A stretch of DNA of 64,000 nucleotides from Oegoconia quadripuncta (GCA_949316235.1 OX438749.1:20972414-21036413); one strand, 5' to 3'; counted from the stretch's first letter, positions 21,951 to 33,605 are shown. Program-made: numbers and translations. The notes: generated by a model from the letters alone, not told the origin.

Positions 21951-22895
21951 AGTCTTATTTAATTATCATTATGATTTGTCAAATAACTCAAATCATTAGT
22001 GAAACTCGCCGGAAAATTATCCGTTATGCTCTTTCCATTCATACTTATTTATACAATGTAACAGAATTATATTAAGGGGGTAATGCAAGCAAATAAAAGA
22101 GGCCTACGATCTGGTATATTCAATTAATTACGTCACTGGCAGTACAGAAGTCTCAAGGTTTCATTGGTTTTCTCGCCCTAAATTAAAACGTTATGACATG
22201 TTTCTGACGTACTGTTTAGAAACACGTCCATCATTTAAAACGAGACGACACGTGTGGTTTATCTGATTGTCATGGTGATGTTTATATCAGATGACCTCAA
22301 ACGTGTTATGGTTTTATTTATTTTCGTTATTCGTCTATTGGGTCCGATCTTTCTCATTTCCATGGTACGAAATATTTAGATCGAAAACTTATACTTTTGA
22401 AGACAAATAATTGAGCAAAATTATTGAGAGAGAATAATTTATGAAATATAAATTTACCCTAGTAACAACAAATTTATAAAACACAATTAAAAATACCTAT
22501 ATCTTATAGAAAAAATACGCCGTCTGACTCGCTTCCGTGAGGCATAGTACCTAGTACGCTAGCGCTATTACCCAAGTAGTTCAGATGATTAAACGTTTTT
22601 AAAATTTCACTGCTTGTGGAAATGAGATCCAGTTATAGAAATGATAAAAGGTGAATCTAGGAAATGACAATCACAAAAGAACATGGTTGTAAAGTTATAC
22701 TTATTTGAAATTATGATTTCGACCATCGGATTCCGACCGATTTCGACCATGCACCACTAGTCTCAAATATTTTATTCGTAATGAGATGTACAACTCAACA
22801 GTCATTTGAATAAAATTTACTTACAATACCCTAAAAATGTATCGTTAGTAGTTTCAAAGAACAGATCCAATTCTTACATAATGTAAATACAAGAT
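21951..22895. other. No gene seen
   Basis: Unassigned sequence with no exon-like open frame. It is one of the longer apparently repeat-free pieces of the intron. Confidence 0.45.
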
Positions 22896-23297
22896 GTGGC
22901 TGATATGATGAATCTAGACTACGCGGACGAAATAAAAAAAATGTACTTATTTGAAATTATTAATATACCGTAGCCAATAACAACGTTATTGGGTCGTAAC
23001 TACTTTAATAAAGGCGGATTTAATTAAGTCATCTTACGTCATTATACTAGATAATTAAGACGTTATATCTAAATACACAGGAGTGATTCGACATTTTTGT
23101 ACCGAGCTGTGTACATCGGAATTAGAACACATATTTTTGATGTTGGTTTTGTTTGAGGGATCCTCTTTTAAAGTGCACTACGGATGGACAATCTAAACAT
23201 ACTAATTACTGGACGCTCAGTGTATTATTACAATCGTCTGATCTGTGCGGGTGAACAACACGGTCTTTTTGTAAGTTACATCTTTTCTCATGTAAGT

Positions 23298-23449
23298 GAC
23301 AATGGTGTCGATTCGGCTGTACGCAAACTAAACTAAAATCAGATTTAGACTGGTGCTGTCACGTTATATTGTTCCAGATAGAAAAAGACAGACCTACTTT
23401 AAAATTGGTTTTAGTTTAGTTTGCGTACAACCGAATCGACACCATTGTC
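23298..23449. mobile_element. MITE family A copy within the foldback
   Basis: 152 bp, ends GACAATGGTGTCGATTCGG and its complement, with GTACGCAAACTAAACTAAAA next in each arm. A relative is at 4310-4473. Confidence 0.87.
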
Positions 23450-23495
23450 TTTAATGAGAATAATATTATATATTTAAACGTAAACGCAACTTTTT

Positions 23496-23785
23496 CGTGG
23501 CAGCTGGGTAGTTCGTAGAACCGCAATTTTAGTGTATCCGCGAACTTTTAACGTATTTAGGAATGCAATCCGTGTTTAGTAACATATACCACATACACGT
23601 ACCAAAGCGTCACAACCTTTATCTCAAATGGATGGGTCAGAGTTAACCCAAACACAAGCGTTTGGGCGTTCCGAATATGATAAAGTTTCATGATTAAAAC
23701 AACATCCACTCAGCACGTGAATAAATGCATTAAAATTTTGCGTACACACTAAAATTGCGGTTTTACGAACTACCCAGCTGCCACG
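23496..23785. mobile_element. MITE family B within the foldback
   Basis: 290 bp with arms of about 40 bp: CGTGGCAGCTGGGTAGTTCG, TAGAACCGCAATTTTAGTGT and near-exact complements at the right. The only copy seen in this window. Confidence 0.87.
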
Positions 23786-23977
23786 CAAAAGCCCAAAAAA
23801 TGTCGAATCACGGCTGTTATTTAGATATAACGTCTTAATTATCTAGTATAATGACGTAAGATGACTTAATTAACTCCGCCTTTATTAAAGCAGTTACGAT
23901 CCAATAACGTTGTTGGCTACGGTATATTAATAATGTCAAATATGGCCCTTTTTATATTTAGTCTGCGTAGTCTAGAT

Positions 23978-24320
23978 TCATCATATCAGCCACTGGACGT
24001 CTACTGCTGAACATAGGTCTCCACGAGATTTCTAGAACAACAGCTTGGAAGCGGCCTGAATCCAGCAATTTCCCGCGACCTTTATCGGGTCGTCTGACCA
24101 CCTCGTGAGAGGACGCCGTATACCTATACGCTGCGCTAGCCGGTGCGTGGTCTCCACTTCCACTCGAGAACTTTAATGCCATTGTTTCTTCGAGCTATGT
24201 ACCCTGCTCATAGCCACTTCAATTTACTAGTCCGCTGGGCTATGACAGTGACTTTCATTCGACTACAGATTCTTCATACCTGACTCGATCACGTAGTGAA
24301 ACGCTGAACATGCCCTTCTC
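23978..24320 (-). pseudogene. LINE family A, C-terminal remnant
   Basis: CATCATATCAGCCACTGGAC then GTCTACTGCTGAACATAGG is the reverse of the common lepidopteran RTE-type 3' end. The minus strand gives RRPLTRWSDDPIKVAG, IQAASKLLF and VQWLI-like pieces broken by stops. It overlaps the outer edge of the foldback's right arm. Confidence 0.75.
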
Positions 24321-24417
24321 ATAGCATGTTGCATGACTTTGAGCTTTCTTATGACATGAGAGATCACGTTTCAGTGCACAAGTCATCACTGGTAACATAT
24401 ATTGCTTCATGACTCCT

Positions 24418-24703
24418 TTTTTTTTTGTCGAGGGAAACACATTTACGCGTTCAACCCGCCGCCGACGGGGATCAGCGGCGGGGATATGTGGGACTCCCCG
24501 CTCCAGATCTGCCCTCTCCCAATCCCGCTCTGCGGCCTCCTTCCCGAGCATGACTGCTTCGCAGAAGGAGATCGCTGCCCTGCAACCCTCCTCGCTCACC
24601 AGCATAGCCGCGACTAATGCTGGCGGGGACAGATCTCGTCCGATCCGGTCGGCCAGGTCTCGACGCTCGGACTGCCACGCCGGGCAGTCCTCCAGCGTGT
24701 GCT
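24418..24703 (-). mobile_element. R1-like LINE, 5'-truncated, with 14-bp duplication
   Basis: The minus strand encodes QHTLEDCPAWQSERRDLADR, SPPALVAAMLVSEEGCRAA, SFCEAVMLGKEAAERDWE and RRRRVERVN, the C-terminus of R1-clade LINE proteins, ending in an A-tail seen as T-run 24417-24426. GCTTCATGACTCCT (24404-24417) and GCTTCATGAGTCCT (24704-24717) flank it as a near-perfect 14-bp target duplication. Its GC content is well above its surroundings. Confidence 0.88.
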
Positions 24704-24717
24704 GCTTCATGAGTCCT

Positions 24718-25389
24718 ATCTTTAGGGTTGCCGTAACTTCTAGAAGTCAATACGGGACATTTTCTTTTCTGATGGCTAAAACTCGAACCTAAGACATTCA
24801 ATACCGACACGCGGCTTTTGAACTATGTTTTATCATATTTAACTACTTTTGCACGCATGTGCACGTAGTATGAGTTTTCTAACAGATGGGTATTGATCTG
24901 ATGAGATGTGATCTCCACAGAAGTGGCTATCGCGCTCGCGCCCCTCACCTCTCTATTCTATTTCCGTATTTTGTCGAAATACGGGACAAATACGGGACAT
25001 ATAGTAATAGGGGACGGCATACCCTAATACGGTAATAGTCCCGTATACAAGGGACGTATGGCAACCCTACCTATCTTCTTTATTATTAAATAGGATTGAC
25101 CTATTATGGACGAGAAGACGTTGAATCTAGATTACTATGGACAGATAATTCCTGTGAATTAATTAATGTCTGCAACGCAAAGTGGATCTGTATCCACGAA
25201 TTCTCTCTAAGTGGTATTCATGCCTTCATATAAGACATGGGACCACCGTATTTCGTGGTAGTTCTCGCTATTCCACCACGAAATGTTAGAACAATATTTC
25301 TCCACCAATCAGGAACTATTCTACAGTTGGAACATTCGATCCTAAATTTAAATTATATGAGCACTGAAATTATATTACGAAGGTAATAG
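24718..25389. other. No gene seen
   Basis: Includes repeated AATACGGGACA-type motifs at 24965-25060, but no gene or clear repeat boundary. Confidence 0.45.
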
Positions 25390-25510
25390 ATTTTTTTACC
25401 CCCAACGAAAAGTGACGGGTGTTATGTGCTTGACGGTTTGTATGTGTCCAGTCCTTATCCGGAGGTGTCTCAAATAAGGGCTGGTCTAATTTGAGTGCGG
25501 CTTTTTTATA
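25390..25510 (+). repeat. Dispersed repeat R copy
   Basis: GTTATGTGCTTGACGGTTTG and GTGTCCAGTCCTTATCCGGA, as at 18318; it runs directly into the LINE that follows. Confidence 0.65.
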
Positions 25511-25544
25511 TTTTAAAGCGTGGACAGGCTTTTTGTTTGATAAA

Positions 25545-26270
25545 GGACTGCTGTGGGGTCCACACATCGATAAGCTAGCGAAGCGCCTCAGTTCTGCAGT
25601 GTTTGCCATTAAGAAAATACGTTATTTAACCGATGTGGATACCGCGAGGCTGGTCTACTTCAGTTATTTCCATAGTATACTGACCTACGGCATTCTGTTG
25701 TGGGGAAATGCCGCGGACATAAATTGTATTTTTGTTCTGCAGAAACGAGCGGTTCGCGCGATTTACAAACTGGGCCCCAGAGTGTCTCTTAGGAATAAAA
25801 TTTAAAGAAATTAATATATTAACATTAGCATCGCAATATATTTACGAAAACTTAATGTATGTAAGAAAAAATTTAGAATCGTTTAAGAAAAATAGTGATA
25901 TACATAATGTTAATACCAGATATAAAAATAAAGTTGCTGCTTGCTTTAAATAAATTCAAAATCATCATAAAACAGACATTATTTACCAAAGGCTATTATA
26001 AAATTTCTGACTATCTGGATGATAAGCAAGCATGGACATAGATCGCTCGGCGATATTCAGCCTAATTATACAATATAATATAATTGTAACCCAAACTTAT
26101 TTAAAAGAACAATCCTTGAGTTTCTTGCTCGTTCTTCTCTGGGGAATCTGCTTTGCGAATGACAATAATGTCAATAATTTTAATATTAAGATAAAACATG
26201 TGACGTTTTCAAGTGATATCTTTATCCTACGAAATAAATATTTTTTGACTTTGACATTTCCTGTTAGATA
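25545..26270 (+). pseudogene. LINE family C, 3' part
   Basis: Reads LLWGPHIDKLAKRLSSAVFA, TARLVYFSYFHSILTYGILL, WGNAADINCIFVLQKRAVRA and, after a frameshift near 25800, INILTLASQYIYENLMYVRK, then a second shift to NKFKIIIKQTLFTKGYYKIS. This is the jockey/CR1-group reverse transcriptase tail. GAGTTTCTTGCTCGTTCTTC in its 3' UTR matches the copy at 38695-39720 (reverse). Confidence 0.85.
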
Positions 26271-26279
26271 GATAGATGT

Positions 26280-26608
26280 CTAACCGCCGCCGTGGCTCAA
26301 TGTAAACAACATGGGGTTTACGATTTGGAGGTCGCGGGTTCGATCCCCAGCGGGGTACGTGTTTAAGTACTCGGTTTGGTTGGTGGTAGGGCATTTTAAA
26401 TGTCCGCCTGGCTAGCTACCACCTTCTTATCTAAATCTGCCGCCAAACAGCAAAGTTCATAGCATTGTCGTGTTCCGGTTGTCAGAGATAAGATAGCCAG
26501 TCCCCCAAATGTGTTGGGATTTCTGGGTACGCTTCCACCTTCGACCTCATCTTCACTTAACATCAGGTGTGATTGAAGTCAAGTACGAACTCGTGCATAA
26601 AAAAAAAG
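26280..26608 (+). mobile_element. SINE family 1, full length
   Basis: Head CCGCCGTGGCTCAATGTAAA, box B GGTTCGATCCCC, complete body and A-tail at about 26600-26608. Confidence 0.88.
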
Positions 26609-26900
26609 TGGTATGATATTATGATAGTATTGCGGTGATTTTATAAATTTTATTGACACAGAAGTGTAAACAACATGTGTATGAGTGAGAAATAACATTA
26701 TTGCGATAGCGTTGTGTATTATCTAAGCGCTACTGTTGAAAACCCTTTATCTAAACAAATTCCAGTCGAAATAGGGGGAATCTCGCATCGATGTGAGCTA
26801 TCTTTAGATCGATATGCGTTACGACCTCGTTTGTTTCAGTTCGCATTAATAATATCCATTTAATGTTGATTTTATCTACACAATGTAATATCTGATTGGT

Positions 26901-27300
26901 CAATGTGTTTCCTATACACACACACACACACATACACATTAGCAGAAATTAAAAGCTCACTACTAGAGATAGGTTCTATGTAGAGCGATTTGCATCGCTT
27001 TGCACTGGAGGATTTTATTTAGATTGTATTTTTTTATTAGAGTTCCTATCACAGCATCTCAATACTGTCATATTGCGTTGTCTTCTGACTTCATTCGTAT
27101 ACAATGTGTTTCATACACACACACACACATATTCGCAGAAATTAAAAGGTCACTACTAGGCATACTTCTAATGTGGAGCGATTTGCATCGCTTTGCATTG
27201 GAGGATTTTATTTAGGTTGTATTTTTTTTATTAGAGTTCCTATCACAGCATCTCAATACTGTCATATTGCGTTGTCTTCTGACTTCATTCGTATATAATA
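26901..27300. repeat. Two 201-bp tandem units with CA microsatellites
   Basis: CAATGTGTTT begins each unit, at 26901 and 27102, followed by an (AC)n run, GCAGAAATTAAAAG, GAGCGATTTGCATCGCTTTG and CATCTCAATACTGTCATATT. The units are about 95% alike, so the duplication is fairly young. Confidence 0.88.
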
Positions 27301-27438
27301 GTTTAGTTCAAATGTACACCGGGAAGCGGGTCAAATTTTACTTGCAATATTCAATTACAACTAGACAGGTGAATAATTAAAAGCTTGTGATAAATACTTC
27401 GCATACTTACCTGCAGCAGCTAGTTCCAAACTAATTAT

Positions 27439-27476
27439 ATTCCTGTACTGTGAATAGGTATTCACAGTACAGGAAT
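27439..27476. repeat. Perfect 18-bp palindrome with 2-base spacer
   Basis: ATTCCTGTACTGTGAATA, GG, then the exact complement. A third partial arm, TATTCACAGCACAGG, follows at about 27495. The loop is too short for a normal microRNA precursor. Confidence 0.88.
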
Positions 27477-28424
27477 ACCTATACCTATGAATACTTATTC
27501 ACAGCACAGGGGCAAGTAGTTAGGTCCCTACTACGTAACTAGTAAACAAAGTATATAGTATATCTGGTTAAAAACGTCAAATGACATGTCAAAAATGTTA
27601 CTTAAAAATGTCAAAAACGTCAAATGTCAAAACTTCAAAAATGTGGAACGCAAAGTCAAATTTTGATTTTTTTTTGTTCTATTCATCCACATAGGATAGG
27701 CAAAAGGTTATGCACCATACAGCCTCGTCGTTTGTAATTTTCTTTTTATTTGATAATTTAATATTTTTTAGATTTCTTTTTTTTACTTTTTAAGGCAAAC
27801 ATAATATCGAGAGCAGCTCGTTGGCCGAGTAACCTCCCAGAGCACTAGTTTATATTTAAGTTTATAAGCATCTCTGACTCACAAATAGTAAACTGTTCTT
27901 ATTCATCTATGTATTGATCACATGAACATTTAATCTTCATCATTATATTAACATTTAACTTTAGCGGGATTCAAATTATATGTAGCTTTCGAAGTAACTT
28001 TGCACTGGACCAAACGACCCATAAAAGCGATTATAACAATTCCTTCCTTACACCCATTATACCCTAAATAGATAGACCTAACATGGATCTACTGTATCTC
28101 ACTTGCTCCAATATTATGTTAAATACTAACTGATCAGCTGTGAAACAAATTTTGTCTTACTAAAAGTTTACAATAAAGCATTAAATAAAAATAAAGCAAT
28201 AAAGCATAAGGCACTAGGCCCCAGATTCTACCAAGCCATAAGTTGATGTCGCAGTCAATAAAGTTATAAATAGTACACATAATTAAATATCCTGTTTTGT
28301 ATATACTGATATATTTGAAATAATAACATTTATTATCCTGTTAATATTATTCCTGTTACCTGTTGATAAGTAATTGTAATATATTATTCTGGTAACCGAC
28401 ATGGTATATGTGCAGAATCTCACC
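27477..28424. other. No gene seen
   Basis: AT-rich. A run of ATGTCAAAA/CGTCAAA motifs lies at 27575-27665. No exon is recognised. Confidence 0.45.
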
Positions 28425-28700
28425 TGGTTATAAGTGGCAATGTAGCCAAAGATGAAGCAGTCGTTCACAGTAAATGCCTATTTGTCCTAAACTTAAAGAT
28501 CTCAAGGTAGATTCGGGGAACACTGACGCCGGTTGGGATTGGTTGGGTTCTACCTTAGCAATCTGCATTATGAACGAAGAAACGATACCTTTTGTGCGAG
28601 TGTTCGATATATCAACAAAGAACGGGTGGAAACCCTCCCCGCGCTTGAAGATGGAAAGGCGATTGTGGAATAATTTCATGCAATTCCAACACACACTCAC
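28425..28700 (-). pseudogene. LINE family B, C-terminal fragment
   Basis: The minus strand reads FKRGEGFHPFFVDISNTRTK, SSFIMQIAKVEPN and later FPESTL-like sequence, a diverged match to 3722-4110 with small deletions. Confidence 0.75.
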
Positions 28701-28836
28701 CGAAATGTAGGCAATAAAATTGAATCGCCAAAACTGGCAAAACAGCCGACTTCACTAGGACTTCTCTATCTCCGGACTGCATCATCAGTTCTTACCCAAA
28801 TTTTTATAACCCTGTCAAACGAAAATAATCATCATT

Positions 28837-29168
28837 TAACCGCCTCCGTGGCTCAATGTAAACAACATTGGGTTTACGATTCGGAGGTCGCGGGTTCGAT
28901 CCCCAGAGGGGTACATGTTTAAGTACCCGATTTGGTTGGTGGTAGGGCATTTTAAATGTTCGCCGGGCTAGCTACCACCATCTTATCTAAATCTGCTGCC
29001 AAGCAGCAATTTTAATAGCATTGTTGTGTTCCGGTTGTCCGAGATAAGATAGCCAACTCCCCAAATGTGTTGGAGTGTCCGGGTCTGCACGCTTCCACCT
29101 TTGACCTCATCTTCACTTAACATCAGGTGTGATTGAGGTCAAGTGCAAACCCGTTGTGCATAACAAAA
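28837..29168 (+). mobile_element. SINE family 1, full length
   Basis: AACCGCCTCCGTGGCTCAAT head, GGTTCGATCCCC box B, whole body, ending CCGTTGTGCATAACAAAA. Confidence 0.88.
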
Positions 29169-29229
29169 TAAGGTATCGGTTAACAATTGAGAAAAATATG
29201 GGTGAACATACATAAAATAATAATAATAA

Positions 29230-29347
29230 AGGCCGGCAACGCATCTGTGACACTTTTGGTGTTGCGGGTGTCCATGGGCGGCGGTGATTACTTTCCATCA
29301 GGTGACCCGCATGCATGTTTGCCGCTCTCTCATATAAAAAAAAAAAA
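29230..29347 (+). mobile_element. LINE family D, 3' terminus
   Basis: AAAGGCCGGCAACGCATCTG to TGCCGCTCTCTCATAT and an A-tail. It is the 3' terminus also found at 35574-35694 and 52512-52648. Confidence 0.83.
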
Positions 29348-30337
29348 AATAATACATACAGACAAACATAATCCTTTTATGGAAAAACACTGATACGCAT
29401 GCGACCTTGCGACGGTGTTCTAGCACAAGTGTAAACTTTATTCTTGTAGTTCTAGTCTACACAGGTTAGTAGTTACTGATCGTCACTTGGCATGTCATCG
29501 TTGAGATATGACAGCAGTTCCATACACGAGGGAATCTGTATTTGGTAGAGCACCAATAGCTGTTACGGTATAAAATTATTTATGTATTATGAAATTATTA
29601 TTAATATTATTGACATCTTAATATATTCGTTTAAATAGGATAAGGTGTACTTTCAGTTTGCTATTGTTTATTATTAATTGACCGTGGAATTGGAGCACAT
29701 TCTTTGAACTTACAACATACATATGTAGCATCATAAAAATTATAACTATTGGTAATTGAAACGACATTAAAACATAGATATCCCTTTCCTCTATATTGCC
29801 ATGCCTGACAAGGTACATGTGTATGTTAGTACTTACCTATGTATTGTCACTATGACATGTGTAATGCAATAAATATATGAATTATGAAATACCGTCTGCC
29901 TTAACTTTTTATTAGAAAATTTAATGTGAACAGACTCGATGTAGGCATTATTCAAAGCATACTAGTTGTTCCTACTTCTGACGTAACTTTATCCTTGTGT
30001 AGTCTTATGAACGCTTGTCATCAATAATTCTCTCTTTCGCTATTTAGGTTAGGTATAATGGGATTGACATATCCAAAGGGATAAAAATCCCAAAATATAG
30101 TAAGATTAAAAAAAAGAAACTTAACTCTAGACTGAAGGAACTCAATTTATTAGTAAACAGACATGACTGTGTTTTAGAAGTATTGCATATCGGACACTAC
30201 CTTCAATTCCTTCTAAAAAATGGCCCAGGAGTTACCCAAACCTTTCTATCCTGTTCTGGCAAAATATCACATTTCTAAAGTACACTATTACTAACATAAA
30301 ATGTAGGACTTCAGTACGATTCCACTTTCTATCTCCG
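29348..30337. other. No gene seen
   Basis: AT-rich intron sequence; short open frames carry no motif. Confidence 0.45.
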
Positions 30338-30655
30338 GTGGCGTGTCCGTGGCTCAGTAGTTAAGACGCGGTCACCCAATTTGAGAGGTCCGTGTACGAT
30401 TGAGGTCATGTACCAATGAGTTTTAAAATTTAATTTAATTACTTATGTGCATTTATCCGATTGCTCTTAAACGGTGAAGGAAAACACCGTGCGGAAACCT
30501 GCATGACTGAGAAATAAATATTCAAAGGCATGTGATGTCCCCAACCCGCATTGGGCCAGCGTGGTGGACTATGGCCCTTACTCCCTCATATACGAGGGAA
30601 GGCCTATATACCTGCAGTGGGATATTTACGGGCTGAGATCAACGTAAAATGACTC
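30338..30655 (+). mobile_element. SINE family 3 copy
   Basis: GTGTCCGTGGCTCAGTAGTT (box A-like TGGCTCAGTAG) and decayed box B, then AACCCGCATTGGGCCAGCGT, GTGGACTATGGCCCTTACTC and CCTGCAGTGGGATATTTACG. A second copy is at 33186. Confidence 0.83.
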
Positions 30656-31187
30656 GATCATTATTTTTTTAAATGTTGACCTCCTCATGGGAAATATTTC
30701 AAGATCGATTTTGTTCCGTTTAATTTAGTATAATTATTATTCTGCAAATTCACAGTGTAAATAATATAAACAACAATTCTCCTTCACACATAATAGCTTC
30801 AGCTTTGGATACTCGTATAATAATACAAATTGTTAATTAAAAGCATTTCAATAAACACCGCAATGAATACACCGATTAATCGTTTATATCTTATTATCAC
30901 CAAGATCAAAAGCACAGCGGGAAGTCTATTGAATTAATATCTCTGCTCCTTCTGAATTACTTGACGACTGAATGAAGTTACTGGTCCGAGTTTACGGCTT
31001 TAAGAATTGTAGCGGTTTGTTGGAAATATAGCTTTATATAGCTTTGTTCTATAACAGGATAGAAACGATAAAATGTTTATAGGCGATTAAGCCGTAGCTA
31101 TGAAAGATAACTACAACACTATAAACTGGTATTGTTATTAACTGGCTACTTGTGTATACTTGGGAATAATCTTAAGTGGATTTATTA
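30656..31187. other. No gene seen
   Basis: Unassigned AT-rich sequence between SINE 3 and MITE D. Confidence 0.45.
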
Positions 31188-31189
31188 TA

Positions 31190-31562
31190 CCGAATGAGTT
31201 TTTTTACCGTAAGGAAAAAATGGGACATTATTAGGTAAGTGAAATAGAAGGTATTGGCATAGGTAGTTTAATGTTTTTTTTTTTCAAAACCATCATCGAA
31301 TAAAGTGTTCATTGAGTCATTTGACGGTCGCGTTTGTAGCCTATTCCACATAATTACATTATTAAATTAAAAAACTTGGACAAAATATGAGTTCCAAATA
31401 AATTTCGCATGATAGGAACCTTATGAATCCCGCCAGTCGCATATCAAACACCGGCCGGCACGGACGTTTTTGAAAAACAAATTAAACTACCTATGCCAAC
31501 AACTTCTATTTCACTTACCTAATATGCCCTATTTCTTTCCTTACGGTAAAAAACTCATCCGG
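31190..31562. mobile_element. MITE family D
   Basis: 373 bp with arms of about 85 bp. Left CCGAATGAGTTTTTTTACCG, right complement CCGGATGAGTTTTTTACCG, both continuing TTAGGTAAGTGAAATAGAAG and TTGGCATAGGTAGTTTAAT. TA at 31188-31189 and 31563-31564 fits Tc1/mariner-type insertion. Confidence 0.88.
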
Positions 31563-31564
31563 TA

Positions 31565-32944
31565 TACAAGAAAGGTACTTTGGTGTTTCGAATAAAAATT
31601 CATACAAGTATGATCTGATAGGGTTCAACATACTATTTACTTGGTAAATCAAACATTTCAACTAGGCATTTAAATTACATGATTGATTGAAGGACAAGGA
31701 ATTAAGACACAGATTGATAATGAGTTGAGTTGTCGCCTTGCAAACCCCTCACTCTGTGGTCTGACACAAACACAATATGTTACACGCTTCGGTTTAACAA
31801 CGTGGTTGTTGAGGACTTTGTGGTACGATGACCTATTACTTTTATCTCCGTTTCAATTTTCAGTGTTCATCGGTTATTTTCACATTATACGTGTATATTT
31901 GTGTCGTTAAATGATCAAACAAACGATTGTTATACTTATTCTAATACTATACTTAAAAAGCATTGACATGTTGCAGCTACCAGCAAGTCGGCCTTTCGGT
32001 AAATTGAAAGAGACCTGCATCTAAGTGGAATTTTGTCTTACGTAACAGGTTATTTGCTTATATTTAATTGGGTACGCCCGGCTAAACTGTATTTTTTATT
32101 AAGTATAGACAACTGCTTAAAGTATCATGTCTTGTACTAAAATAAAAGTAGAGTTTTAAATTTTTAGTATATTATTAAATATATTTTTTTAGACATTTTT
32201 AACACCCTGTTATTATTCAATATTATTTAATAACCGACGTTAAATGTTATCTACGCTCGTTTATTTTAAGTTCAGTGTTGAAAAAACATTTTGATTAAAA
32301 AAACAAGCCTGTAAATAAAAAAAATACACATTTATCACAAACATTCAAATTTTTCATTCAATCGAACAACAACTCGTTTTAACACAAATGTAATCAGCAG
32401 ACTTGCAATAAAAAGGAATATCTTCCACTCAAACCCGCTTCGAGAATAAACTAAGAATAAAACGTCATCAACATATCGCAAGACACTTACCGAAATAACT
32501 GACCTAAAAACAGTAGGGACACCCCCCTTGGCAAGTGACAAGGAAGGGAAATTTGGATAGCCCCCCTTTTCCGTCCCCGGCCGGTGGGTGGTGATTCAGT
32601 CGTATACATATTGATAATTGTGTATCGTTGTCATTCAAACAGTATTTGGCAGTACCCGACGGCAATGTCAAGGGTGCTTGACGAGTTGTTAATTGAAAAC
32701 TGGGGAACGTTTAAATTTTGGGAGTCGTTACGTGTAACCTACGTCGTACGTTAGATACATTATTCAATTGTATGTATGAATTTAACTGAAAATAAGTTGT
32801 TAGATCACTGACTTTAACAATTATATACAACACTTATAATTTTTTTGGTATTTAGTAAGAAAAACCTAATCAAAGAAACTACTGTTAGAGAAAGAGAAAC
32901 CCAAACTTATATTGAATTTTCGAAGAATTATTTCATCATGTTTA
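31565..32944. other. No supported gene
   Basis: A minus-strand frame at 32335-32541 contains RYVDDVLFLVY, reminiscent of a reverse transcriptase active site, but nothing around it supports that. GC-rich patch at 32515-32590 (CCCCCCTTTTCCGTCCCCGG). No exon found. Confidence 0.45.
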
Positions 32945-33160
32945 TTACTCGGTTTGGTTTGTGGTAAGGTATTAAATGTCCGCCTATCTATCTACTACCA
33001 TCTTATGTAACAGCAATGTTAATTGAATTGTTGTATTCCACTTGCCAGAGACAAGATAGCTAGTCCCCCGAATAGTTGGGGTTTCCGTATCAGTGCGCTT
33101 CCACCTTCGGCCTCATCTTCACTTAGCATCAGTGCTAACCTGTTGAGCATAAAAAAATCC
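32945..33160 (+). mobile_element. SINE family 1, 5'-truncated
   Basis: Begins TACTCGGTTTGGTTTGTGG and runs to GAGCATAAAAAAA; the tRNA-like head is missing and the body has small deletions. Confidence 0.8.
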
Positions 33161-33185
33161 TAATTGAACTACTATATCACATCGT

Positions 33186-33480
33186 TGGAGCGTCGGTGGC
33201 TCAGCGGACTCGGTCTCCCAATTTGGGAGGTCCGGGTACGATTTCCAGGCAAGCCATGTACAAATGAGTTTTAATATTTAATTTAATTACTATGTGCATA
33301 TATCCAAACTGCTCTTAAACGGTGAAAGAAAACATCGCTGCACGCCTGAGAAATAAAATTCAAAGGCATGTGAAGTCCTCAACCCGCAATGGGACAGCGT
33401 GGTGGACTATGGCCCATACTCCCTCATTATACGAGGGAAGGCCTATAACCCAGCAGTGGGATGTTTACGGACTGATGATG
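33186..33480 (+). mobile_element. SINE family 3 copy
   Basis: GCGTCGGTGGCTCAGCGGAC head, GGTACGATTTCC decayed box B, AACCCGCAATGGGACAGCGT, CCCAGCAGTGGGATGTTTAC, then GATGATGATGA tail. Confidence 0.85.
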
Positions 33481-33484
33481 ATGA

Positions 33485-33605
33485 CTATTCAATACAATAC
33501 AATGCAATGCAATGCAATACATACAATACAATACAACACAACACAATACAATATACCATATTACTATTACGCTATTACACTACTACTACTATTATACTAT
33601 TACGA
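33485..33605. repeat. Microsatellites (CAATA)n and (TAC)n
   Basis: CAATACAATACAATGCAATG-type pentamers followed by TACTACTACTACTATTATAC-type trimers directly after the SINE. Confidence 0.88.

Larger units (their letters stand above)
22896..23993. mobile_element. Foldback locus with 200-bp arms and nested MITEs
   Basis: Left arm 22896-23098 and right arm 23795-23993 are inverted copies of about 200 bp. Both contain CTAGATAATTAAGACGTTAT, TTACGTCATTATACTAG and GTGATTCGACATTTTT (right arm as complement). The outer ends share GTGGCTGATATGATGAATCT. The 696-bp centre contains two further palindromic elements (23298-23449 and 23496-23785). No transposase frame is present. Confidence 0.88.

Noticed and set aside
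24409..24792. Plus-strand frames in the GC-rich patch
   Set aside because: They are the shadow of the R1-like LINE coding strand, which is minus.
27439..27476. MicroRNA precursor
   Set aside because: The spacer is only 2 bases and the stem 18 bp, too short for normal Dicer processing.
32335..32541. Minus-strand frame with RYVDDVLFLVY, resembling a reverse transcriptase active site
   Set aside because: Only 68 codons, no flanking reverse transcriptase motifs, and hydrophobic low-complexity context; probably chance.
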